Assembly (NCBI GenBank): GCA_029207755.1
Contig: JARCOQ010000002.1
Location: forward strand, 41,674,244-41,738,243
Reading direction: 5' to 3'
Source: Chamaea fasciata
Lineage: Eukaryota; Chordata; Aves; Passeriformes; Sylviidae
DNA length: 64,000 nucleotides
Notes under the pieces: model-generated
The model's database searches: none
What the model saw: the letters and a program-made list of their open reading frames with translations, nothing else
Told to the model about the DNA's origin: nothing
Position numbers and translations under genes: made by a program
In this document: positions 39,081 through 52,800 of the stretch, piece by piece
Position numbering within the stretch: the stretch's first letter is position 1
How the letters are laid out: each line of letters opens with the position of its first letter

Positions 39081-41227
39081 GATGGAGGAGCAGGGTTAGC
39101 CCGAGCGTGCGGGATAACCCAACGGGATAACCGTGGATAAGCCGCTGCTGTGGCCGCCAGGTTTATGATGCTGCTACCCAGAGCGAGCGCGCGGCAGCCG
39201 GCTGTTCCTCCCCAAGTGCGCTGTTTGTGGTTAAAATGGAGAAATGACATCTCTCACACACCGTAATTAAAGAAATGAAAGTATTTTTCGGGAAGCGCTG
39301 CATGTGTGAGGCACCACGCCGTTGTTGTGGGTGGCTATACGCACAAAACGCTTTCTAGGAGCTTTCGGGCTTGGGGCTCCTCGTCCCCTCCGGCACACGA
39401 GATGTGCGTGGTCCTTGCCTTCCGTATTACGTCCTGATGCCTTGCTCATGTAACCCAACTTTTTCTAAGTTTGGTACCTCTATTTTGCCTAACCTGATGT
39501 GTGCATTTATTACTTTGCATATTCGTTAAGTTACTTGCTCAGTCTTTCCAAGTTCTTTCACTGGACAAGTAGTTAGCTGATTAATACAGCTTTAAGTGAT
39601 CATAACTGGGATGAAACTACAAATCCCCCTAAAATGGTATTTTCCAATTTCAGCCAACCATTCATTTACCAGTTTGCTAGCAGGTAGTGATAGTTTTGCT
39701 GCCATACTTGCCCACTGTGTATTGAAAATCAAGTTAAAAAGGAAAATGGTGAAGAGGAGTAGTGTAGCAAGACCACGCCTCATTGCTGACATACATAGTA
39801 CAGGGATATTTCTTACTGAGACCCATACCTGAACTTGGCTTCCCTTTCGATTATTACCAGTATTTTAACAGTGCTCAGAAATAAGATTCAAGGGCATCCT
39901 AAGGGTCTTGCAAGCTACTTCAAACTAGATTCATGTGCAAGTAGGTGGGCAAGTGATGAAAAGGGGAGGTCATTAACAGTCTGAACCTCTGCTGGTCTGC
40001 ATAAATGATTAGTCCTAATTATACCTCATTGAATATCTTTCTTTTATTGTGAAGAAAAAAACCACTAAATATTAGTAGTATCCATTAGAATAATTTTAAC
40101 TAGGAATGATATGATTTCCTAGAGTAGCCATGCTCATAAACCTAAATAGCTCTACTTTCTCTCAGAATTGTTACTCTACTTTTATGGAGGATGTTGATCA
40201 CTGGTGAAAAATCCTGGTGTATACCAGCTTCCTCCAACAAAAATCCTTCGACCTCCTTCATTTATGTGAACTGTCTTGAATTTATGTGTATTTTAATCAA
40301 TTAATCCCGATTCTTTCTTTCTTGCTTTTGATGACAGTAAGAAAATCCCTACCATATGGTCTACTTCAAATGCAAACTGTTCAAGTCCATGGTGAATTCC
40401 CTGGATCTGTAGAATATACACATACAATTTCCTTCTGATTGTGCACAGGGTTATGCAACTTAAGCTCTCAGATTTGGTCAGAGAATCCCTTCATTGTTCA
40501 GTATAAGCTTTTAATATTGTGAATGCTGTTGGAATGCTTTGTACATGTCTCCAAAAGGCTTTTTCTAGCTGAAAGGCTTTTGGGCCAAAGGCCTTGGAGT
40601 GTTGGAAGGTTAATTTGTATTTTGTAACTCTAATTTCTATAGAGGAGTATCAGGGTTACAGAATGTTAAGTTTTGGAAGAATACAAGACAACACTGGGCT
40701 CCATTACTTTGTATTTTTGCCAGTTCTGCAAGCCACGGCATGCAAATTTTAGACTATGTAGCTTTTATGTCCTTTTATTTAAAGCTACTTCTACTACTAT
40801 GGAACGTCCATTTCAGTAAAAATAAACACCCAATCATTTGCAATATTCAAACTGTTAAAAACCCCTGTATATGAATCGGATCTTATTTTAAAAATTATAC
40901 CAATTTAAATTAGTACCTTACAATGGTAAGCGTAAGAACTTTTCAGCAGGCAATTAAAATTAGCCTGGGAACAGTAACTCAATATGCAAAGGATATACAA
41001 ATACACGGCCCAAGGATAATTATAAACCCTCCCCCACTGCAGTTTTCATCCATGCTAACTGCATTCTTGGTTATAGCGTTCAAAATGTTCTCCAGTTGAG
41101 AAAAACAAACAAACCCCAAGAGATTACCTGCATTAGAAACACTGTAGATTCTCTGCAGTTTGAAACTCACTGGGGAAAGAAAAAAACAACAACAATAACA
41201 ACAAAAACAAACAAACAAACAAAAAAA
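39081..41227. other. Intergenic DNA between MSANTD4 and KBTBD3
   Basis: AT-rich apart from the edge of the CpG island; no gene recognised. It ends in a CAA/CAAA microsatellite (41177-41227). Confidence 0.55.
41177..41227. repeat. (CAA)n/(CAAA)n microsatellite
   Basis: Repeated CAA and CAAA units flanked by A-runs. Confidence 0.9.
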
Positions 41228-44200
41228 CCAGACGGGAGAAGGATTCAGTTGCTCAGTGCTTTATTTCACAAAAGAATGAACATCTCAGCAAATGTGTAGT
41301 ATCGTACTCTCCACATATCAGCAGAGCCCAGGCAGCAGCGAAATATTACTGTTTTCTATGCTTTATTGGGTGTTAGAAGGAAAAAAAAGTAAATTGAGCA
41401 TAATGTTCAACTATAAATATTGTCATTTACATCCCTGTTTTAGTCTGTTTTAATTAAAATAGATCTTATGCTGCCTCCTGTTGGTCACCTACAAACAGAA
41501 ACATCTAAAATGAATCTTCATATTAGGAACTGCAGTCAGCACATTCTATAGCCTACCTTACCTACTACCCTATACTAACCAGAGGAGGTGAACAGTTTTC
41601 TTCAGACAGTAATACCATAAATAAATCTGACCCAGAAAATCTACTCCATTTTGTGAATATAATGATTTTTTAAAAGCAGTAAACTGACTTACTACAAATG
41701 TATTTAGAATATAGAAAACAAATTAATTAGTCCTTAAATAATAATCAGGTCTGTGCAAACATAATCAATAAAACACCTGAATAATTGATATTTATTATAA
41801 CAACTAAACTAATATGATAACATTACCAAAGTGCCATAATGTTTTGATAGCATTCTTAAAAAATGAAGATTATCCAATATAATCATCACTGGGTATTAAA
41901 ATCCCACATACAATATATATTATCTTTGTGTATATTATAGTGGTCATGCTTATAATGTATTCTGTGACATAAAATAGAATACTATTAGAAATGTTTTGGT
42001 TACATCATTTAAGTGCAAATAGTAGATTATAATTTCACATGCATTTTGTATGTTTAAACATCACTATTTCAGTGAGAACATACATAATCATTAATCTAGT
42101 TATTGACTATTTTTAGAGGAAGGTAGTTTTTCGTAAAGCTTTGATTCAAATAGCTTTGAAAAGTCATATAAGACATTTAAAAACTCATTTTGCATTAATT
42201 TTGTGACTTTTGTTTTTAATTGCATAAATGCGGTGTAGATTGAAAAATCTGTTTGATCCAGACTGCAACAATTACTCATTCAAATAATTCAGATTCTTTT
42301 GTGTAGTTCACTGAGATTTCTTACACCTTTAGCAACTAATCACAGGGTTTGGAACATAGGTCCTTACTTTTATAATTAAGCTTTGTTTTAAACCATGACT
42401 TTCTAACACTTCTGCTTCTTCTGCATTCAATTCTGCTACCAGATTTAATACTTTGTATGTGGAAATGTGGGAAATGATCCTTTTTCCTTCTGTGAGAGCT
42501 GTGGTACAGGTTTACCTGCCTAACTGCCAAAAATCAGTACCATTTCACAGTAACTTTTCTGTAGGCAATGCTCGAAAGTAACTGACATTACTACATTATT
42601 TCCTGATCACTGAGTAAGTGCTCAACTCCCTGTGAAATCCATGAATGATTTGTCAAACTGGGAACTGACATTAGTTCCTGCACAAGTGTAGCGTAGAATA
42701 TTAAAGAAGCATGCCTGTTTTCCCAGTTCAGCTTCACTGTATAGTTTTCACTGTCTATACTGAGGAATTTCTCACATATGTCATTGCTCTGTCTGATGTC
42801 AGATGCCAGAGTCTTACAGCAAGTGGCTGGGTGGAAGACTGCCAATAAGATCTGCTGTAGGGAAAACTTGAGGGCAAAGAGCATCACCTCAATGACTCAC
42901 TCGCTGTTTATGTGCAATTTGGTCATGACAATGGCAATTAAAACACCCTTGCAATTCTTTAGTCTCTTCCAATTTGCATAGCTATTTATACCCATGTACT
43001 ATGGGCATAATATGTTACTTTTCTCAATGCATAAATTGCATACTCATATTACTCAGTTATAAACACAACACAAATACACAAGCAAAGGTGAATTGGACCT
43101 TGTATTCCAATGATGTGACAAGCTGCAATAATTAATGGTTAATGACTTCTCTATACTACCCTGAGTAGCTTCATTAAAACTAAAACTACCATTTTCCTAT
43201 GTGTTTGGGGTTTTCCTATTGTTTCAGTAAGTAGGAATAGTATTCTTCCTCTCTCTACTCAATACATTTGCTTTGCACTAACAAAAAGTAGTTGTGTCCC
43301 AATATAAAAATACTTGCATTTCTGTAAGGTGATTGTAAAGGTTACCTAGCTACTTTTAGTTAAAGTATGATTTGGAGATTACTTATGGGGGGAAAAAAAA
43401 AAGAAAAAAGAAAAAAAAAAAGTGGAAGTTGCCTGAAATACTGTAGCAAGCTACTTCTACAGAACTGACACACATATTATTATACAGAAATTACTGGGTG
43501 GTCCTGTTTTATTAACATGTTCTCCAAATGTACATGATTTTATTTTACATACTTATGAAAACTGTTATGATGAATGTTATCTAAATTTGTAAAGGTATCT
43601 GATAACAAATTACAGAGTCAATCACAAAATCGGAACCTTCCATTGTTTACTGTTTAAAACAGAAGCATGTTCTAGGCAATATTAAGCTTTAAGCATTAAT
43701 ATTCAGCTTGGGTTTTGCAAAAAGTACATGCAGTAGTGATATGATAATGAACTTACCATAGTTGTCTCAAGACATATAAAAGATGTCTCTGATGCCTCAC
43801 TAAATTTTATTCAGGTTTTAAACTGCTTGGAAAGATGTGATTAAATGTTTAGAACCACTATTCTGTAAGACAATCTTACTGCTTTCACAATACTTATATG
43901 GAACATAAGGGCTCTCAGTGTCTTATCTGGATACCTGGTAAGAAAGGAAATTCTCTGGCTGCGGAAGATTACAAATTAATTTACGAAATCTAGCTAATTT
44001 CAGTGTCCTCCTGTCAGAAAGAGGACTGATTTCATAAGCATGAGATCAAATTTACCTCACAACATGTGGCTAGACTAATATTAGCACTAAAAGTCCATTG
44101 CAATTTTAACATTATACTAGCTGACTACTTAAAGTTTATCAAGCAATATATTGTGTAGTGTTTACTGTGTAATATTTTAACATCTAAAATTACCACGAAG

Positions 44201-45214
44201 TTCAAGATAAAGTGTTTTAATTAATATAAACCACAAGAGATGATTTCTCACCCCAGAAATACTATTTACTATTGACTTTAAATATGGGAGGTGCAGTTTT
44301 GTAACTTTGTATTTGATGTATGACAAGATACAAACTTTTCCCATAGTTAACCGAAGCAACAGCTAGGATTCCTTTTACAGCTTGCTGCTATAAGCTGCCT
44401 AGTGAGTGGTTAGTAGGTAGCACTGAAAACTTCAGAGATGGAAGACTTCTGTTAAAAAACATCCTGAAGTGTTTTTTTAGGTAGCAACATGACTGAAAGA
44501 AAGACACCACATGAATCATCCATCCTGCAGAAATCTTACCTACGCTGCAGTATGTTATTGAAGTTTACTTTGCCACAGTTAGTGGGATGGAAACAGAAAA
44601 TAAAGTTACTACTAAGGCACAAGGATGGAGAAAAACTGGTAAAACTGAGGAGCTGAAGTAAGATGAAAAGAATTATCAGTCTTTTCAAGTTAGATACCTG
44701 GTTTTAATACTGTGAAGGTCACTTTGGCTCTTGTACTTGCTAAGGTCATTGTGATAAGATAAAGCTGACAATGAATTCTTCTTACAGGTTTATGAACATA
44801 AAAAATCTAACACTAATGAAAATGTCTTTTAAACTTCAGTTACATAGGGAAAACAGTATCACAGTCAGTTTTCTCATTCAGCAATTTGTCTAATGGGACA
44901 ACTGAATATTACAGAAATAATGGCACATATTACACAACTAATTCCTCATGAATATTCTTTTTGGAAAATTAACACAATTTTGAAAATTATTCTGATAATT
45001 ACAGAGAAGAGCTGTATATAAAATTAAGTAATACTGTCTGTATAACGACTAACATGAATGACATTTTAATGGACTCTTCCAAAAGCAATCCTACAGCATT
45101 TAATTTAAACTGAAAAATTAAACGAACGAGTACGTATTTCTCCATCTATAAACTAATACTTAAAAACTGTTCTACAACTTGTGCATTTAAATAGACTCTT
45201 TTGACTTTGGAGTT
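41228..45214 (-). other. KBTBD3: KBTBD3 3' UTR and downstream region
   Basis: Repeat-poor, very AT-rich sequence downstream of the KBTBD3 stop. Candidate minus-strand AATAAA signals lie at plus 43806-43811, 43539-43544, 43508-43513, 41362-41367 and 41260-41265. The transcript end could be anywhere among these. Purine tract at 43387-43427. No other coding exon seen. Confidence 0.45.
43387..43427. repeat. G/A purine tract
   Basis: Six G followed by A-runs broken by single G. Confidence 0.85.
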
Positions 45215-46835
45215 TCAGAATTCTCCAGAGCAAATTGTCAGTACGGGTGACCAGGGGTCCCTATATTTATTAAACTGAATGACCTGACAGTAAAACTCAG
45301 TTAAGGCTTTTGGCATTGGTGAAACTTCTTCCCACTCAGACCTACTGCTGTGGTAGACTTGAACTTCATCTGTGATTTCTTCTGGAGCATAATCACCACC
45401 TAGTATATAAATTTTATCTTCTGTCCCAACTGCCCCTGCATTAAAGCCAGCGCATTCAAAAGATCCTTCCCCTTTCCAAACACAGGTTTCTGGGCAAAAA
45501 CTGTAGACCTTGTAGGTGGAGAGATCACATATGTACAATGTACAGTTCACTGGAACAGCTTTGATTAGAGTTGCATGAAAAAACTGCCCGAATTCTGCTA
45601 CAAGCTCAGACCACTGATCAGTCACAGCGTTATACTTAAAGAAACAGTCAAGAGATGGATTAAAGGCATCAGTAATCTCTACTTCTGAGCCAAGGACATA
45701 AATTACATTCTGGCATGCACTTGCTTCTGGATAGTAGATACCTCTTGGTAACTGGCTGACAGATTTCCAGTCTTGGGAAAGAGGATTATAGGATTCTACA
45801 TCCAAAAGACTCCGAGTTTCTTGAGCTCCTCTGGTCTTTCCACCTATTACAAAGAGCTGATTTAAGGTTACAACAGATGTGTGCATTGTCCTCGGTTTTT
45901 TCATAGCTGACACTATGGAGAATTCATTGCTGACTGGACAGTAGCACCAGGTTTGGTCAGTGGCATCATGAAATGGTTCAGCAATATGAAGCCGGACAGT
46001 CCTATAACAATTTCCCTTGCATCCTCCAGTTATAAATATTTTTTCTCCATAGCTAGACAAACTTGACCCTGGCAGATCAATCATGTGCGTGTGTGGTAGC
46101 TCTTTCCATTTATCTGTTTTGATGTTGTAGCAGAATGTATGTCTGCTTTCTCCATCTTCATCGGTTTTATGAACAAATATATATTTTTCTGTTGTTGAAG
46201 GACGTGCATCTGGAAACAATCCACTGAAGTTCTGCACACTTTTAACTGCATCACTGATTATTACTGAGCAATTAGCACTCTTAAGTAAGTGTTCTTCAGA
46301 ATGCAGAAAGTCCTGCAAAGTCTTTTCAGGTAACTGGTGTAATCTCACTTTTTTAATCAAATTAGGCAGGTATTTCTGCCGTGTTTCTAAGTTGTGTTTG
46401 GTCCATTGGAGGACAGCTTTCAACACTGATTCTTCCTCAGGGACATTTAGTTCATCAGCCTCGAGACATTTTTGTAATATCTCAAAATTCATCTCCAAGA
46501 AATCACTGGATCTGAGCAGCAATGAAAAGTGGTGTTGTACAAAATCTAGTGCATGGTCAAACAAGCGGACAGACCCATAACTTTCTGATAGAGAAAGCAA
46601 CTGTAAGCAATTCACAAGATCAATACTTTTTATTAGGAAGTCACTGCATGCTTTGGAAAGGAGTGAAACTTGAAGAAATGATGACAGTTGGAAGAGCATT
46701 TCCACATTATCATTGGTTATCTCTGTTTTTCCTGTGTAAGCATAATCAAGAAAAGCTTTCACTGCCTTGGGTGATAGGTTACTAATAGTAACATTGCCAT
46801 CGTCCCGTTCTTTCATATTAACTTCAAACATGGCT
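45215..46835 (-). CDS. KBTBD3: KBTBD3, second coding exon (BTB end, BACK, kelch)
   Basis: Kelch repeat and BTB domain-containing protein 3. The exon follows the acceptor TTCACAG and opens AMFEVNMKERDDGNVTISNL, finishing the BTB fold (to about residue 150). A BACK domain follows (about 155-270, CLQLLSLSESYG to the KTLQDFL block). Residues about 285-605 form a kelch propeller with blades marked by KIFITGGCKG, LFVIGGKTRG, VIYVLGSE and KIYILGGDYAP. Family members usually recruit substrates to Cullin-3 ubiquitin ligase; the target of this one is not known. It encodes 539 full residues plus a split arginine. Its C-terminus (ending LTICSGEF) differs from the human end as I remember it. Frame intact. 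Confidence 0.95.
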
Positions 46836-49601
46836 CTGTGAATAAAATACAGAAAATATACACATAAATATACAGAAGATATACACATAAATTAAAGACT
46901 TAGCAAACAGACAAGATCACTGATGTAGAAAGAGACAGTCAGGGGCACGTAACAATGTGAGCTGGTCTAAAATAGGTCTAAAATATGGAAGTTCTTATAT
47001 GAACAATGAATTTACTTCGTGTATTTGAAGAAAAAAATGATTGGTGATAAGAGCATATACAAAGTGATGGCTTAACATAGCAGCACCTGTGTTTTGTATG
47101 GATTTTCACAAACAGTGATGAAGTCTGCAGCTCTCAATGTGAGAGAAAATGTGAAATTGTTAAGAACAGCATCAGTTTAAACTTTGGGAAAGAAAGGCTG
47201 ATTTAAAAAAAATACATACTAAAACAGCCTCATGAGTTGGGTCATGCAATGTGGATGAGTACATAAAATTATGTGGGAAAAAAAAAGCATTCCAAATTGC
47301 AGGCTGAGCAAATGGCTGGAGAGATGATGGGTGTAGTCCTCAGAAATAAAAGTACGTGAGGGGTAAATCAGGAGAAAAAACACAAAGAAATTTAATTCTT
47401 GCTTTAGAGTTCACAGAGAGACATATAAGTACAGGCCAATATCAGAGTAAAAATGAGGTTTTGACGTGTGATTGCATGACACAAACTGTGCAGAAAGTAG
47501 ATTGTGACAGAATACAGAGATGATGGTTGAAATTGTGGAATGAACTATTTATCAGGAGATCTGTGGAAATTTTATTACAACTTTAATTGCTTTATTTTAA
47601 GGATGTAATAACATTTAACTCTTTCACACAATCTAACATGGCAAGCTAAAATAATTGAAGTTTTGCAAGCGGGTAAATGCTGGCAATAGAACAATGCTGC
47701 AATAGCTTTGCCCTTCCCTCTCAGAGCCTAAGCCTCAAGCTAGGATAGCAGTGGCTTCTGAATATGACACAAGATAATAGTAGAGAAAGATAAATCATCA
47801 AAAGCAAAGTAGACAATCTGGATATTAATATATCATAGTTAATTTATATTTAAAAAGTGTTATACTTCAGTCATACACTTAGTATCTCTGTTATATGGGA
47901 CTTGTAAAATCCCATCCTTTTCTGAAGCCAAAGGGGAAAAAAAACCACCACTGTGTATAGCACATACTCTTTGGGACATGAACATCTGATAAAGCAGGAA
48001 CTCACCTGACTTCCCGAACAAAAACATAAATTTACAATAAGACACCTGTGTTCCCAAGTGCACACTAAATGATGACCCTTATAACGCTTTCCTCATTAAC
48101 CCATGAGCTATGAAAGCTCTAATTAGGGAGTAAAATAGCAAATGAACAATACCAGTAGAAGAAGGGCAATGTGGGCAAAGTCTTTGACTCTGAAAGCTAA
48201 CAAGTAAGGATCAAAATGTTGCTGATTCTTCAGTTTACACAATGAAGCCAAAACTAAGAGAAGTCCAAAGCTCAAGGAAGACAAAAGGTGTTCCATTTTA
48301 AAATGTATGTAGTGGACTTAGGTACTTTTTATTCCTTGAAGGTAAAAAATGGGCCTTGCATTCCAGGACAACTTATGAATCTGATGACTGCTATTATCTG
48401 CCATACCAACCGTTAGGAGCAGGGAGAGATCTCTCCTGGCAGATTTTAATCTGAAGAGGTAGGTAATGAAAAGGACATGTGCCTTTCCCTGTACTTAACT
48501 TCAGTTCTAAAACTTACCTCTGGAAGCTATTTCATCCTAGTATTTCTTTCTACCAGATCATCTCGGTGCTGCCAAGCAGTTAAAGACAAATGAAAGTAGT
48601 CCTGTGTGTCAGAAAAATACCCAAATCTGCTCCTACAGTGGAGAAAGTGCTAATTTCATCTGCATTTCTTTTTTTTTCAGTAATTCTTAGAACACATCTA
48701 GCTATCTTCTGTCATATATGGCAGACTCCGTTAGACCATGGGATGTTCCAGGATATTTGAAAATAACACTCACCTACGTACCGGCAACCAAATTGAGGCT
48801 ATTATTAACTCATTCCCAGGAGTCCATTTTTGCATTGTTAGAGTCTTAGCTTTTAGTAAACTGTATTCAGAAACACTTTCAGTGTGGAACTGCAAGTTTG
48901 AACCTTACTAATAAAAAGGTTAGCAAGGCATCTTTATAAATTAATATTCTGTATGTGAAAGAAGGCTGTCCCTTAAGAATACATAGCTTTAAGCATAAGA
49001 AGGAAGATCTATTTCATGCTGAAAGGCTGAAATCTGTAGTTTAGGAAAAGTATGCATGTCTGTTTAAATACCTCTGAAGACAATCTTTACTATACTGACC
49101 ACTCTTTTTGGGCAAACAAAAGCCAGTTCTATTCCAAAGTTATGTACAATTTATCCACAATTCCTCAGTACGAGATGTATTCGTAACCAATCTGTTACGT
49201 TTCACAATATAAATGTGTCAAAGTACATAGCCTATCAAAGAAAAAATCAAACAATATCCTTGCAGACCTTCAAGTACTCATATGGGCAACAGGTAATTCT
49301 TAAACATAACTTGTGTCAGTTCAACCTAACAGCAGAACCACACATTTATGATTTGAAACTTTTATTTCAGATTTTCAACTGCTGTTAAAATCTGATTCAT
49401 AAAGTCCTATGCCTTTTTGAAAATACAAAAAGCCGTATCTGGCATACCCTTAAAACGATGTTTGAATGCTTTCCTCAAAACTCTGCAGATTTATGTAAAT
49501 TGTGATACTTGTTTCAACTTTTTTTTTAATTATATTACTTCCCTCCCTCCCAGAGAACTTAGAATCTATTTCCTGCAAACTCATGCCAAAATTATGTTTA
49601 C
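46836..49601 (-). other. KBTBD3: Intron between KBTBD3 coding exons
   Basis: 2.8 kb with donor GTAAAC (plus 49596-49601) and acceptor CACAG. No repeat or other gene recognised. Two minus frames at 47860-48065 overlap each other and are not protein-like. Confidence 0.85.
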
Positions 49602-49825
49602 CTGAAAAAATCACTGCATGCTGCCAGTACACAACGATGACAAGGAATTATTTCATCTTTCACAAGAATTTTAAAATCAAAAAATATATTTTGTTCTCTG
49701 AATTTTTGTAGTACTTTTAGAATTTGTTGTCCATGACCTTCAGCCACTAAGGAATTGATTTTATTTTCAGGAACAGAAATTCCATTGCAAATAGGTCTGC
49801 TAATGTAATCCCGCTGATTTGCCAT
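49602..49825 (-). CDS. KBTBD3: KBTBD3, first coding exon (N-terminus, BTB start)
   Basis: Starts MANQRDYISRPICNGISVPE at 49823-49825 and encodes 74 codons plus two bases of arginine 75. The BTB domain begins near residue 42, with the conserved aspartate (FFDFKI, Asp50) and PCHRCVLAACSDFFR (His63) of the BTB dimer fold. The exon itself starts at 49843 after the acceptor CCATTTCAG, leaving 18 nt of 5' UTR before the ATG. The split codon AG/A joins cleanly to the exon at 46835, giving a 614-residue protein (about 612 in human from memory). Confidence 0.94.
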
Positions 49826-49843
49826 GTTTTCTTCAATTTATCC

Positions 49844-52800
49844 CTGAAATGGAAAAATAAGTAATTGATTTTACAGTCTTATTATTAGAAAAACCCAAAC
49901 AAAATCAATACACCATAAAAAAATCAAAGAAGTTCACAGCATTGAATTTAGTCTGAATCATATGCAGAGTTAGAAATTTGTGTTAAAACAGACGTTTACA
50001 CTGAATTTGATACTACTACTACTACTTTGTAAAATATTCTCACACAGCGGATTTTGAAAAGTTAATTATCTGCCATATATCAGAGAACACTTCTACAGAT
50101 AATACCCACCTGTAGGAATTTTTTCAGTAAAATCCACAGGAAGAACATCAAGGAGTGTGTTTAATTGTCATTTAAGAGTAAGACTAGTCCTAGGCTTACC
50201 CTCAAAAAAACCCAAATTCTTACAATTTTATGTAAAATTAAGATGGAAAAAGAAAACTTTGTTAGATATTTCACATTTCAAAAGGCTGATCACTCTACAT
50301 CTTGTAGTGGAAGGGAGACACAGGCTATTAGACTGCATCCTATGTGAATTCCCATGAGGCACTCTGGACTGCAATAATAGAATACAAACAACACCAACAG
50401 CCTGGCTGAATAACAGGATTGCTGGGGCTCACCAAATAGGGTCATTTAGAGACAGTTTGGTGGCAGTACACCTTTGAGTGTTAAGTCAATTGCAGCTGAT
50501 TTTGTCACGTACCTCTAGTCTTGTTAGGAAGCTTTATGTTTGCCCACTCTGAGTTTCTTTTACACTGGCGTAAATTAAATGGCTTTAGAACACATATAAA
50601 TTTAAGACTATCTCCCTTTCAGCAGCCAAATTTATTTTTCTGGTGAAAATCCCTACACTGAAGAGTGGTGTTTTTCTATGGTAAATTGGTTTTAACTGCT
50701 TTTTACAATGAAAATATTTTATTCTACTTGGTCAACATAAAGAAACTTTAAAGTATATTTTATTTACACCTACTCAAAGAGCTATTTATATATTGCAGAT
50801 GCATAAAATGCCCTTACTGCAAATCTGAGTCAAGATTGCCTATTTTAAATCTTAAAGAAACATTCCAATTTTTTTTTTTTTTTATTCCAGGATTTTGCTT
50901 CCACAATTCCAATTGAAATCAGCAACACATAATGGCCCACCTGAATTGACAGAGGACAAAAAATTCCAAACAAAACCCAGAAACAAGAAAATACTGGTTT
51001 TGGTTTTTAATTTTGTGAACAGGCTCATCTGATGACATGATACATTCACAGCGAACTAAACCATCAGGCAGTCTTCTTCATGTGAGGTACTTTCACAGCA
51101 GACTGATCTATACTTTATCTAGTCAGGTAGCTCCAACCACAAATAGACCTCCATGTCTCCTGGAAGAGAAGAGATCCAGTGATCTTGCTGCCAGCACTGG
51201 CACCCTTGGAGCAGGCATCTTCTCCTTCCCATGGCCAGACAATCTCAACGTATTCACTCTTTCCATTCTAAGCCTGAGGAACTAGGAAAATACAGAAGAA
51301 CAAGACCACCATTTATTCTGATAATGTATGGCCTCATAAACCCCAACTTCCATAAATCATAAAACTTTTTCATGTCAGAATTTTCTAGAATATCCTTTTC
51401 TTAGAAATTTAAAAGCCTGCTCCTCAAACGGCTGAATCTTCAAAAACCGAGTTGCTTCAATAACATTAGTTTCTCACATTGGAATGAAACTTTTTTAAAA
51501 AAATTCAGTGAATTTCAAAGTTTATTTGGAATCACGTAAAATACCACTTCTTCTAAAAGAAATATGAACCTTTCTGCAAAATTCGGGAACTGAAAATAGA
51601 TATTAGACATTTTTCTCCACTTACATGTAATTTCTATAGCAAGCTCCAACCTAAAACGTGCTTTCTGTACATAAAATTACCAATTTCAGTAATATTCATA
51701 TTTGTATAATGAACATGGAAAAATCTACTGTAATCAAGTCCAACTATGCTATTTTAGGCAAGACATCATATGATCACTTTCATACAAGCAATCGATGTTT
51801 CAGAAAGTTTTCTTTTACCGCACTATTACCACAAAAACTCTATTCCAGTACATTGGTGTAGAGACTGTAAACCTCTTAATTACACAGTCAATTTATTAAT
51901 GCTTACATATATTTGTTCTTCTGTTAAAATCGTTATTTGACTTATTTTTCCTTGATCTATTTAGTCACTCTTACAATTATCAAGTGTTGATATCCTCTCT
52001 CAAGTTTCATTAGAATGAATAATTGTCAAACTTTCCAAGGTCCACTTACAAGGTTGAGTTTCTGGTTTTCCTTATTATTTCTTACAGTTTTCTCCTTACT
52101 CCGGTTTGATCCTAAATTTCTTTCACTGATGCAAGATTTGTTGTACAAGATTATGGTTCAGATCTCATCACTGTCTTACTAGTCCAATTTGCAAGTCATC
52201 TAGTGCATCCTAATCCTAATCTCTAATAGCAGTATCTCATTATTTTCTTAAAAGCAAAATTCAGCAGTGTATCTTTAATGTTTTTGTCCACAATTAAGGA
52301 ATGTAGTAATGAATATTGTGCAACAACTTAGCCTGATCCACCCTTCTCTTCATTAAAAAAGTAGATATTAAAAAATTTAATTTCCAGCTGTCTTGTAGCC
52401 AATTTCTGACTTATTTTATAATTTTGGTATTAATGTACCACTTCACTGAATCTGTTGATGATTTTAGAGCCCTCCAAACTCTCTTAACAATTCAGCTAAA
52501 GCTTGGTATGTTAAACAAGGCATTTATAATTATTTCATGCATTCTTCTACAAAGCCATACGAATTAATCAATAGGGGTTTTTTATAAATATTTGATCAAC
52601 TCTGACAAAAGGGTAAGAAACGTAGGGGTGCAGATATATGTTGGAGAGGTCTGCAGCTCAGAAATGCTGGGAACACCCCTCCTTTTATTTGCTCCATAAG
52701 CTCCCACAGGATTCCAATTACAAAGCCTGTCTTCATGTGGATTACGAAGAACCAAGCTCTAGGTCTCATCTCTGACTTTTGCTTTTTAAGACACATGTAT

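Noticed and set aside
38134..39250. Many long open frames (up to 234 codons) in the CpG island
   Set aside because: GC-rich DNA has few stop codons; frames overlap on both strands and lack domains.
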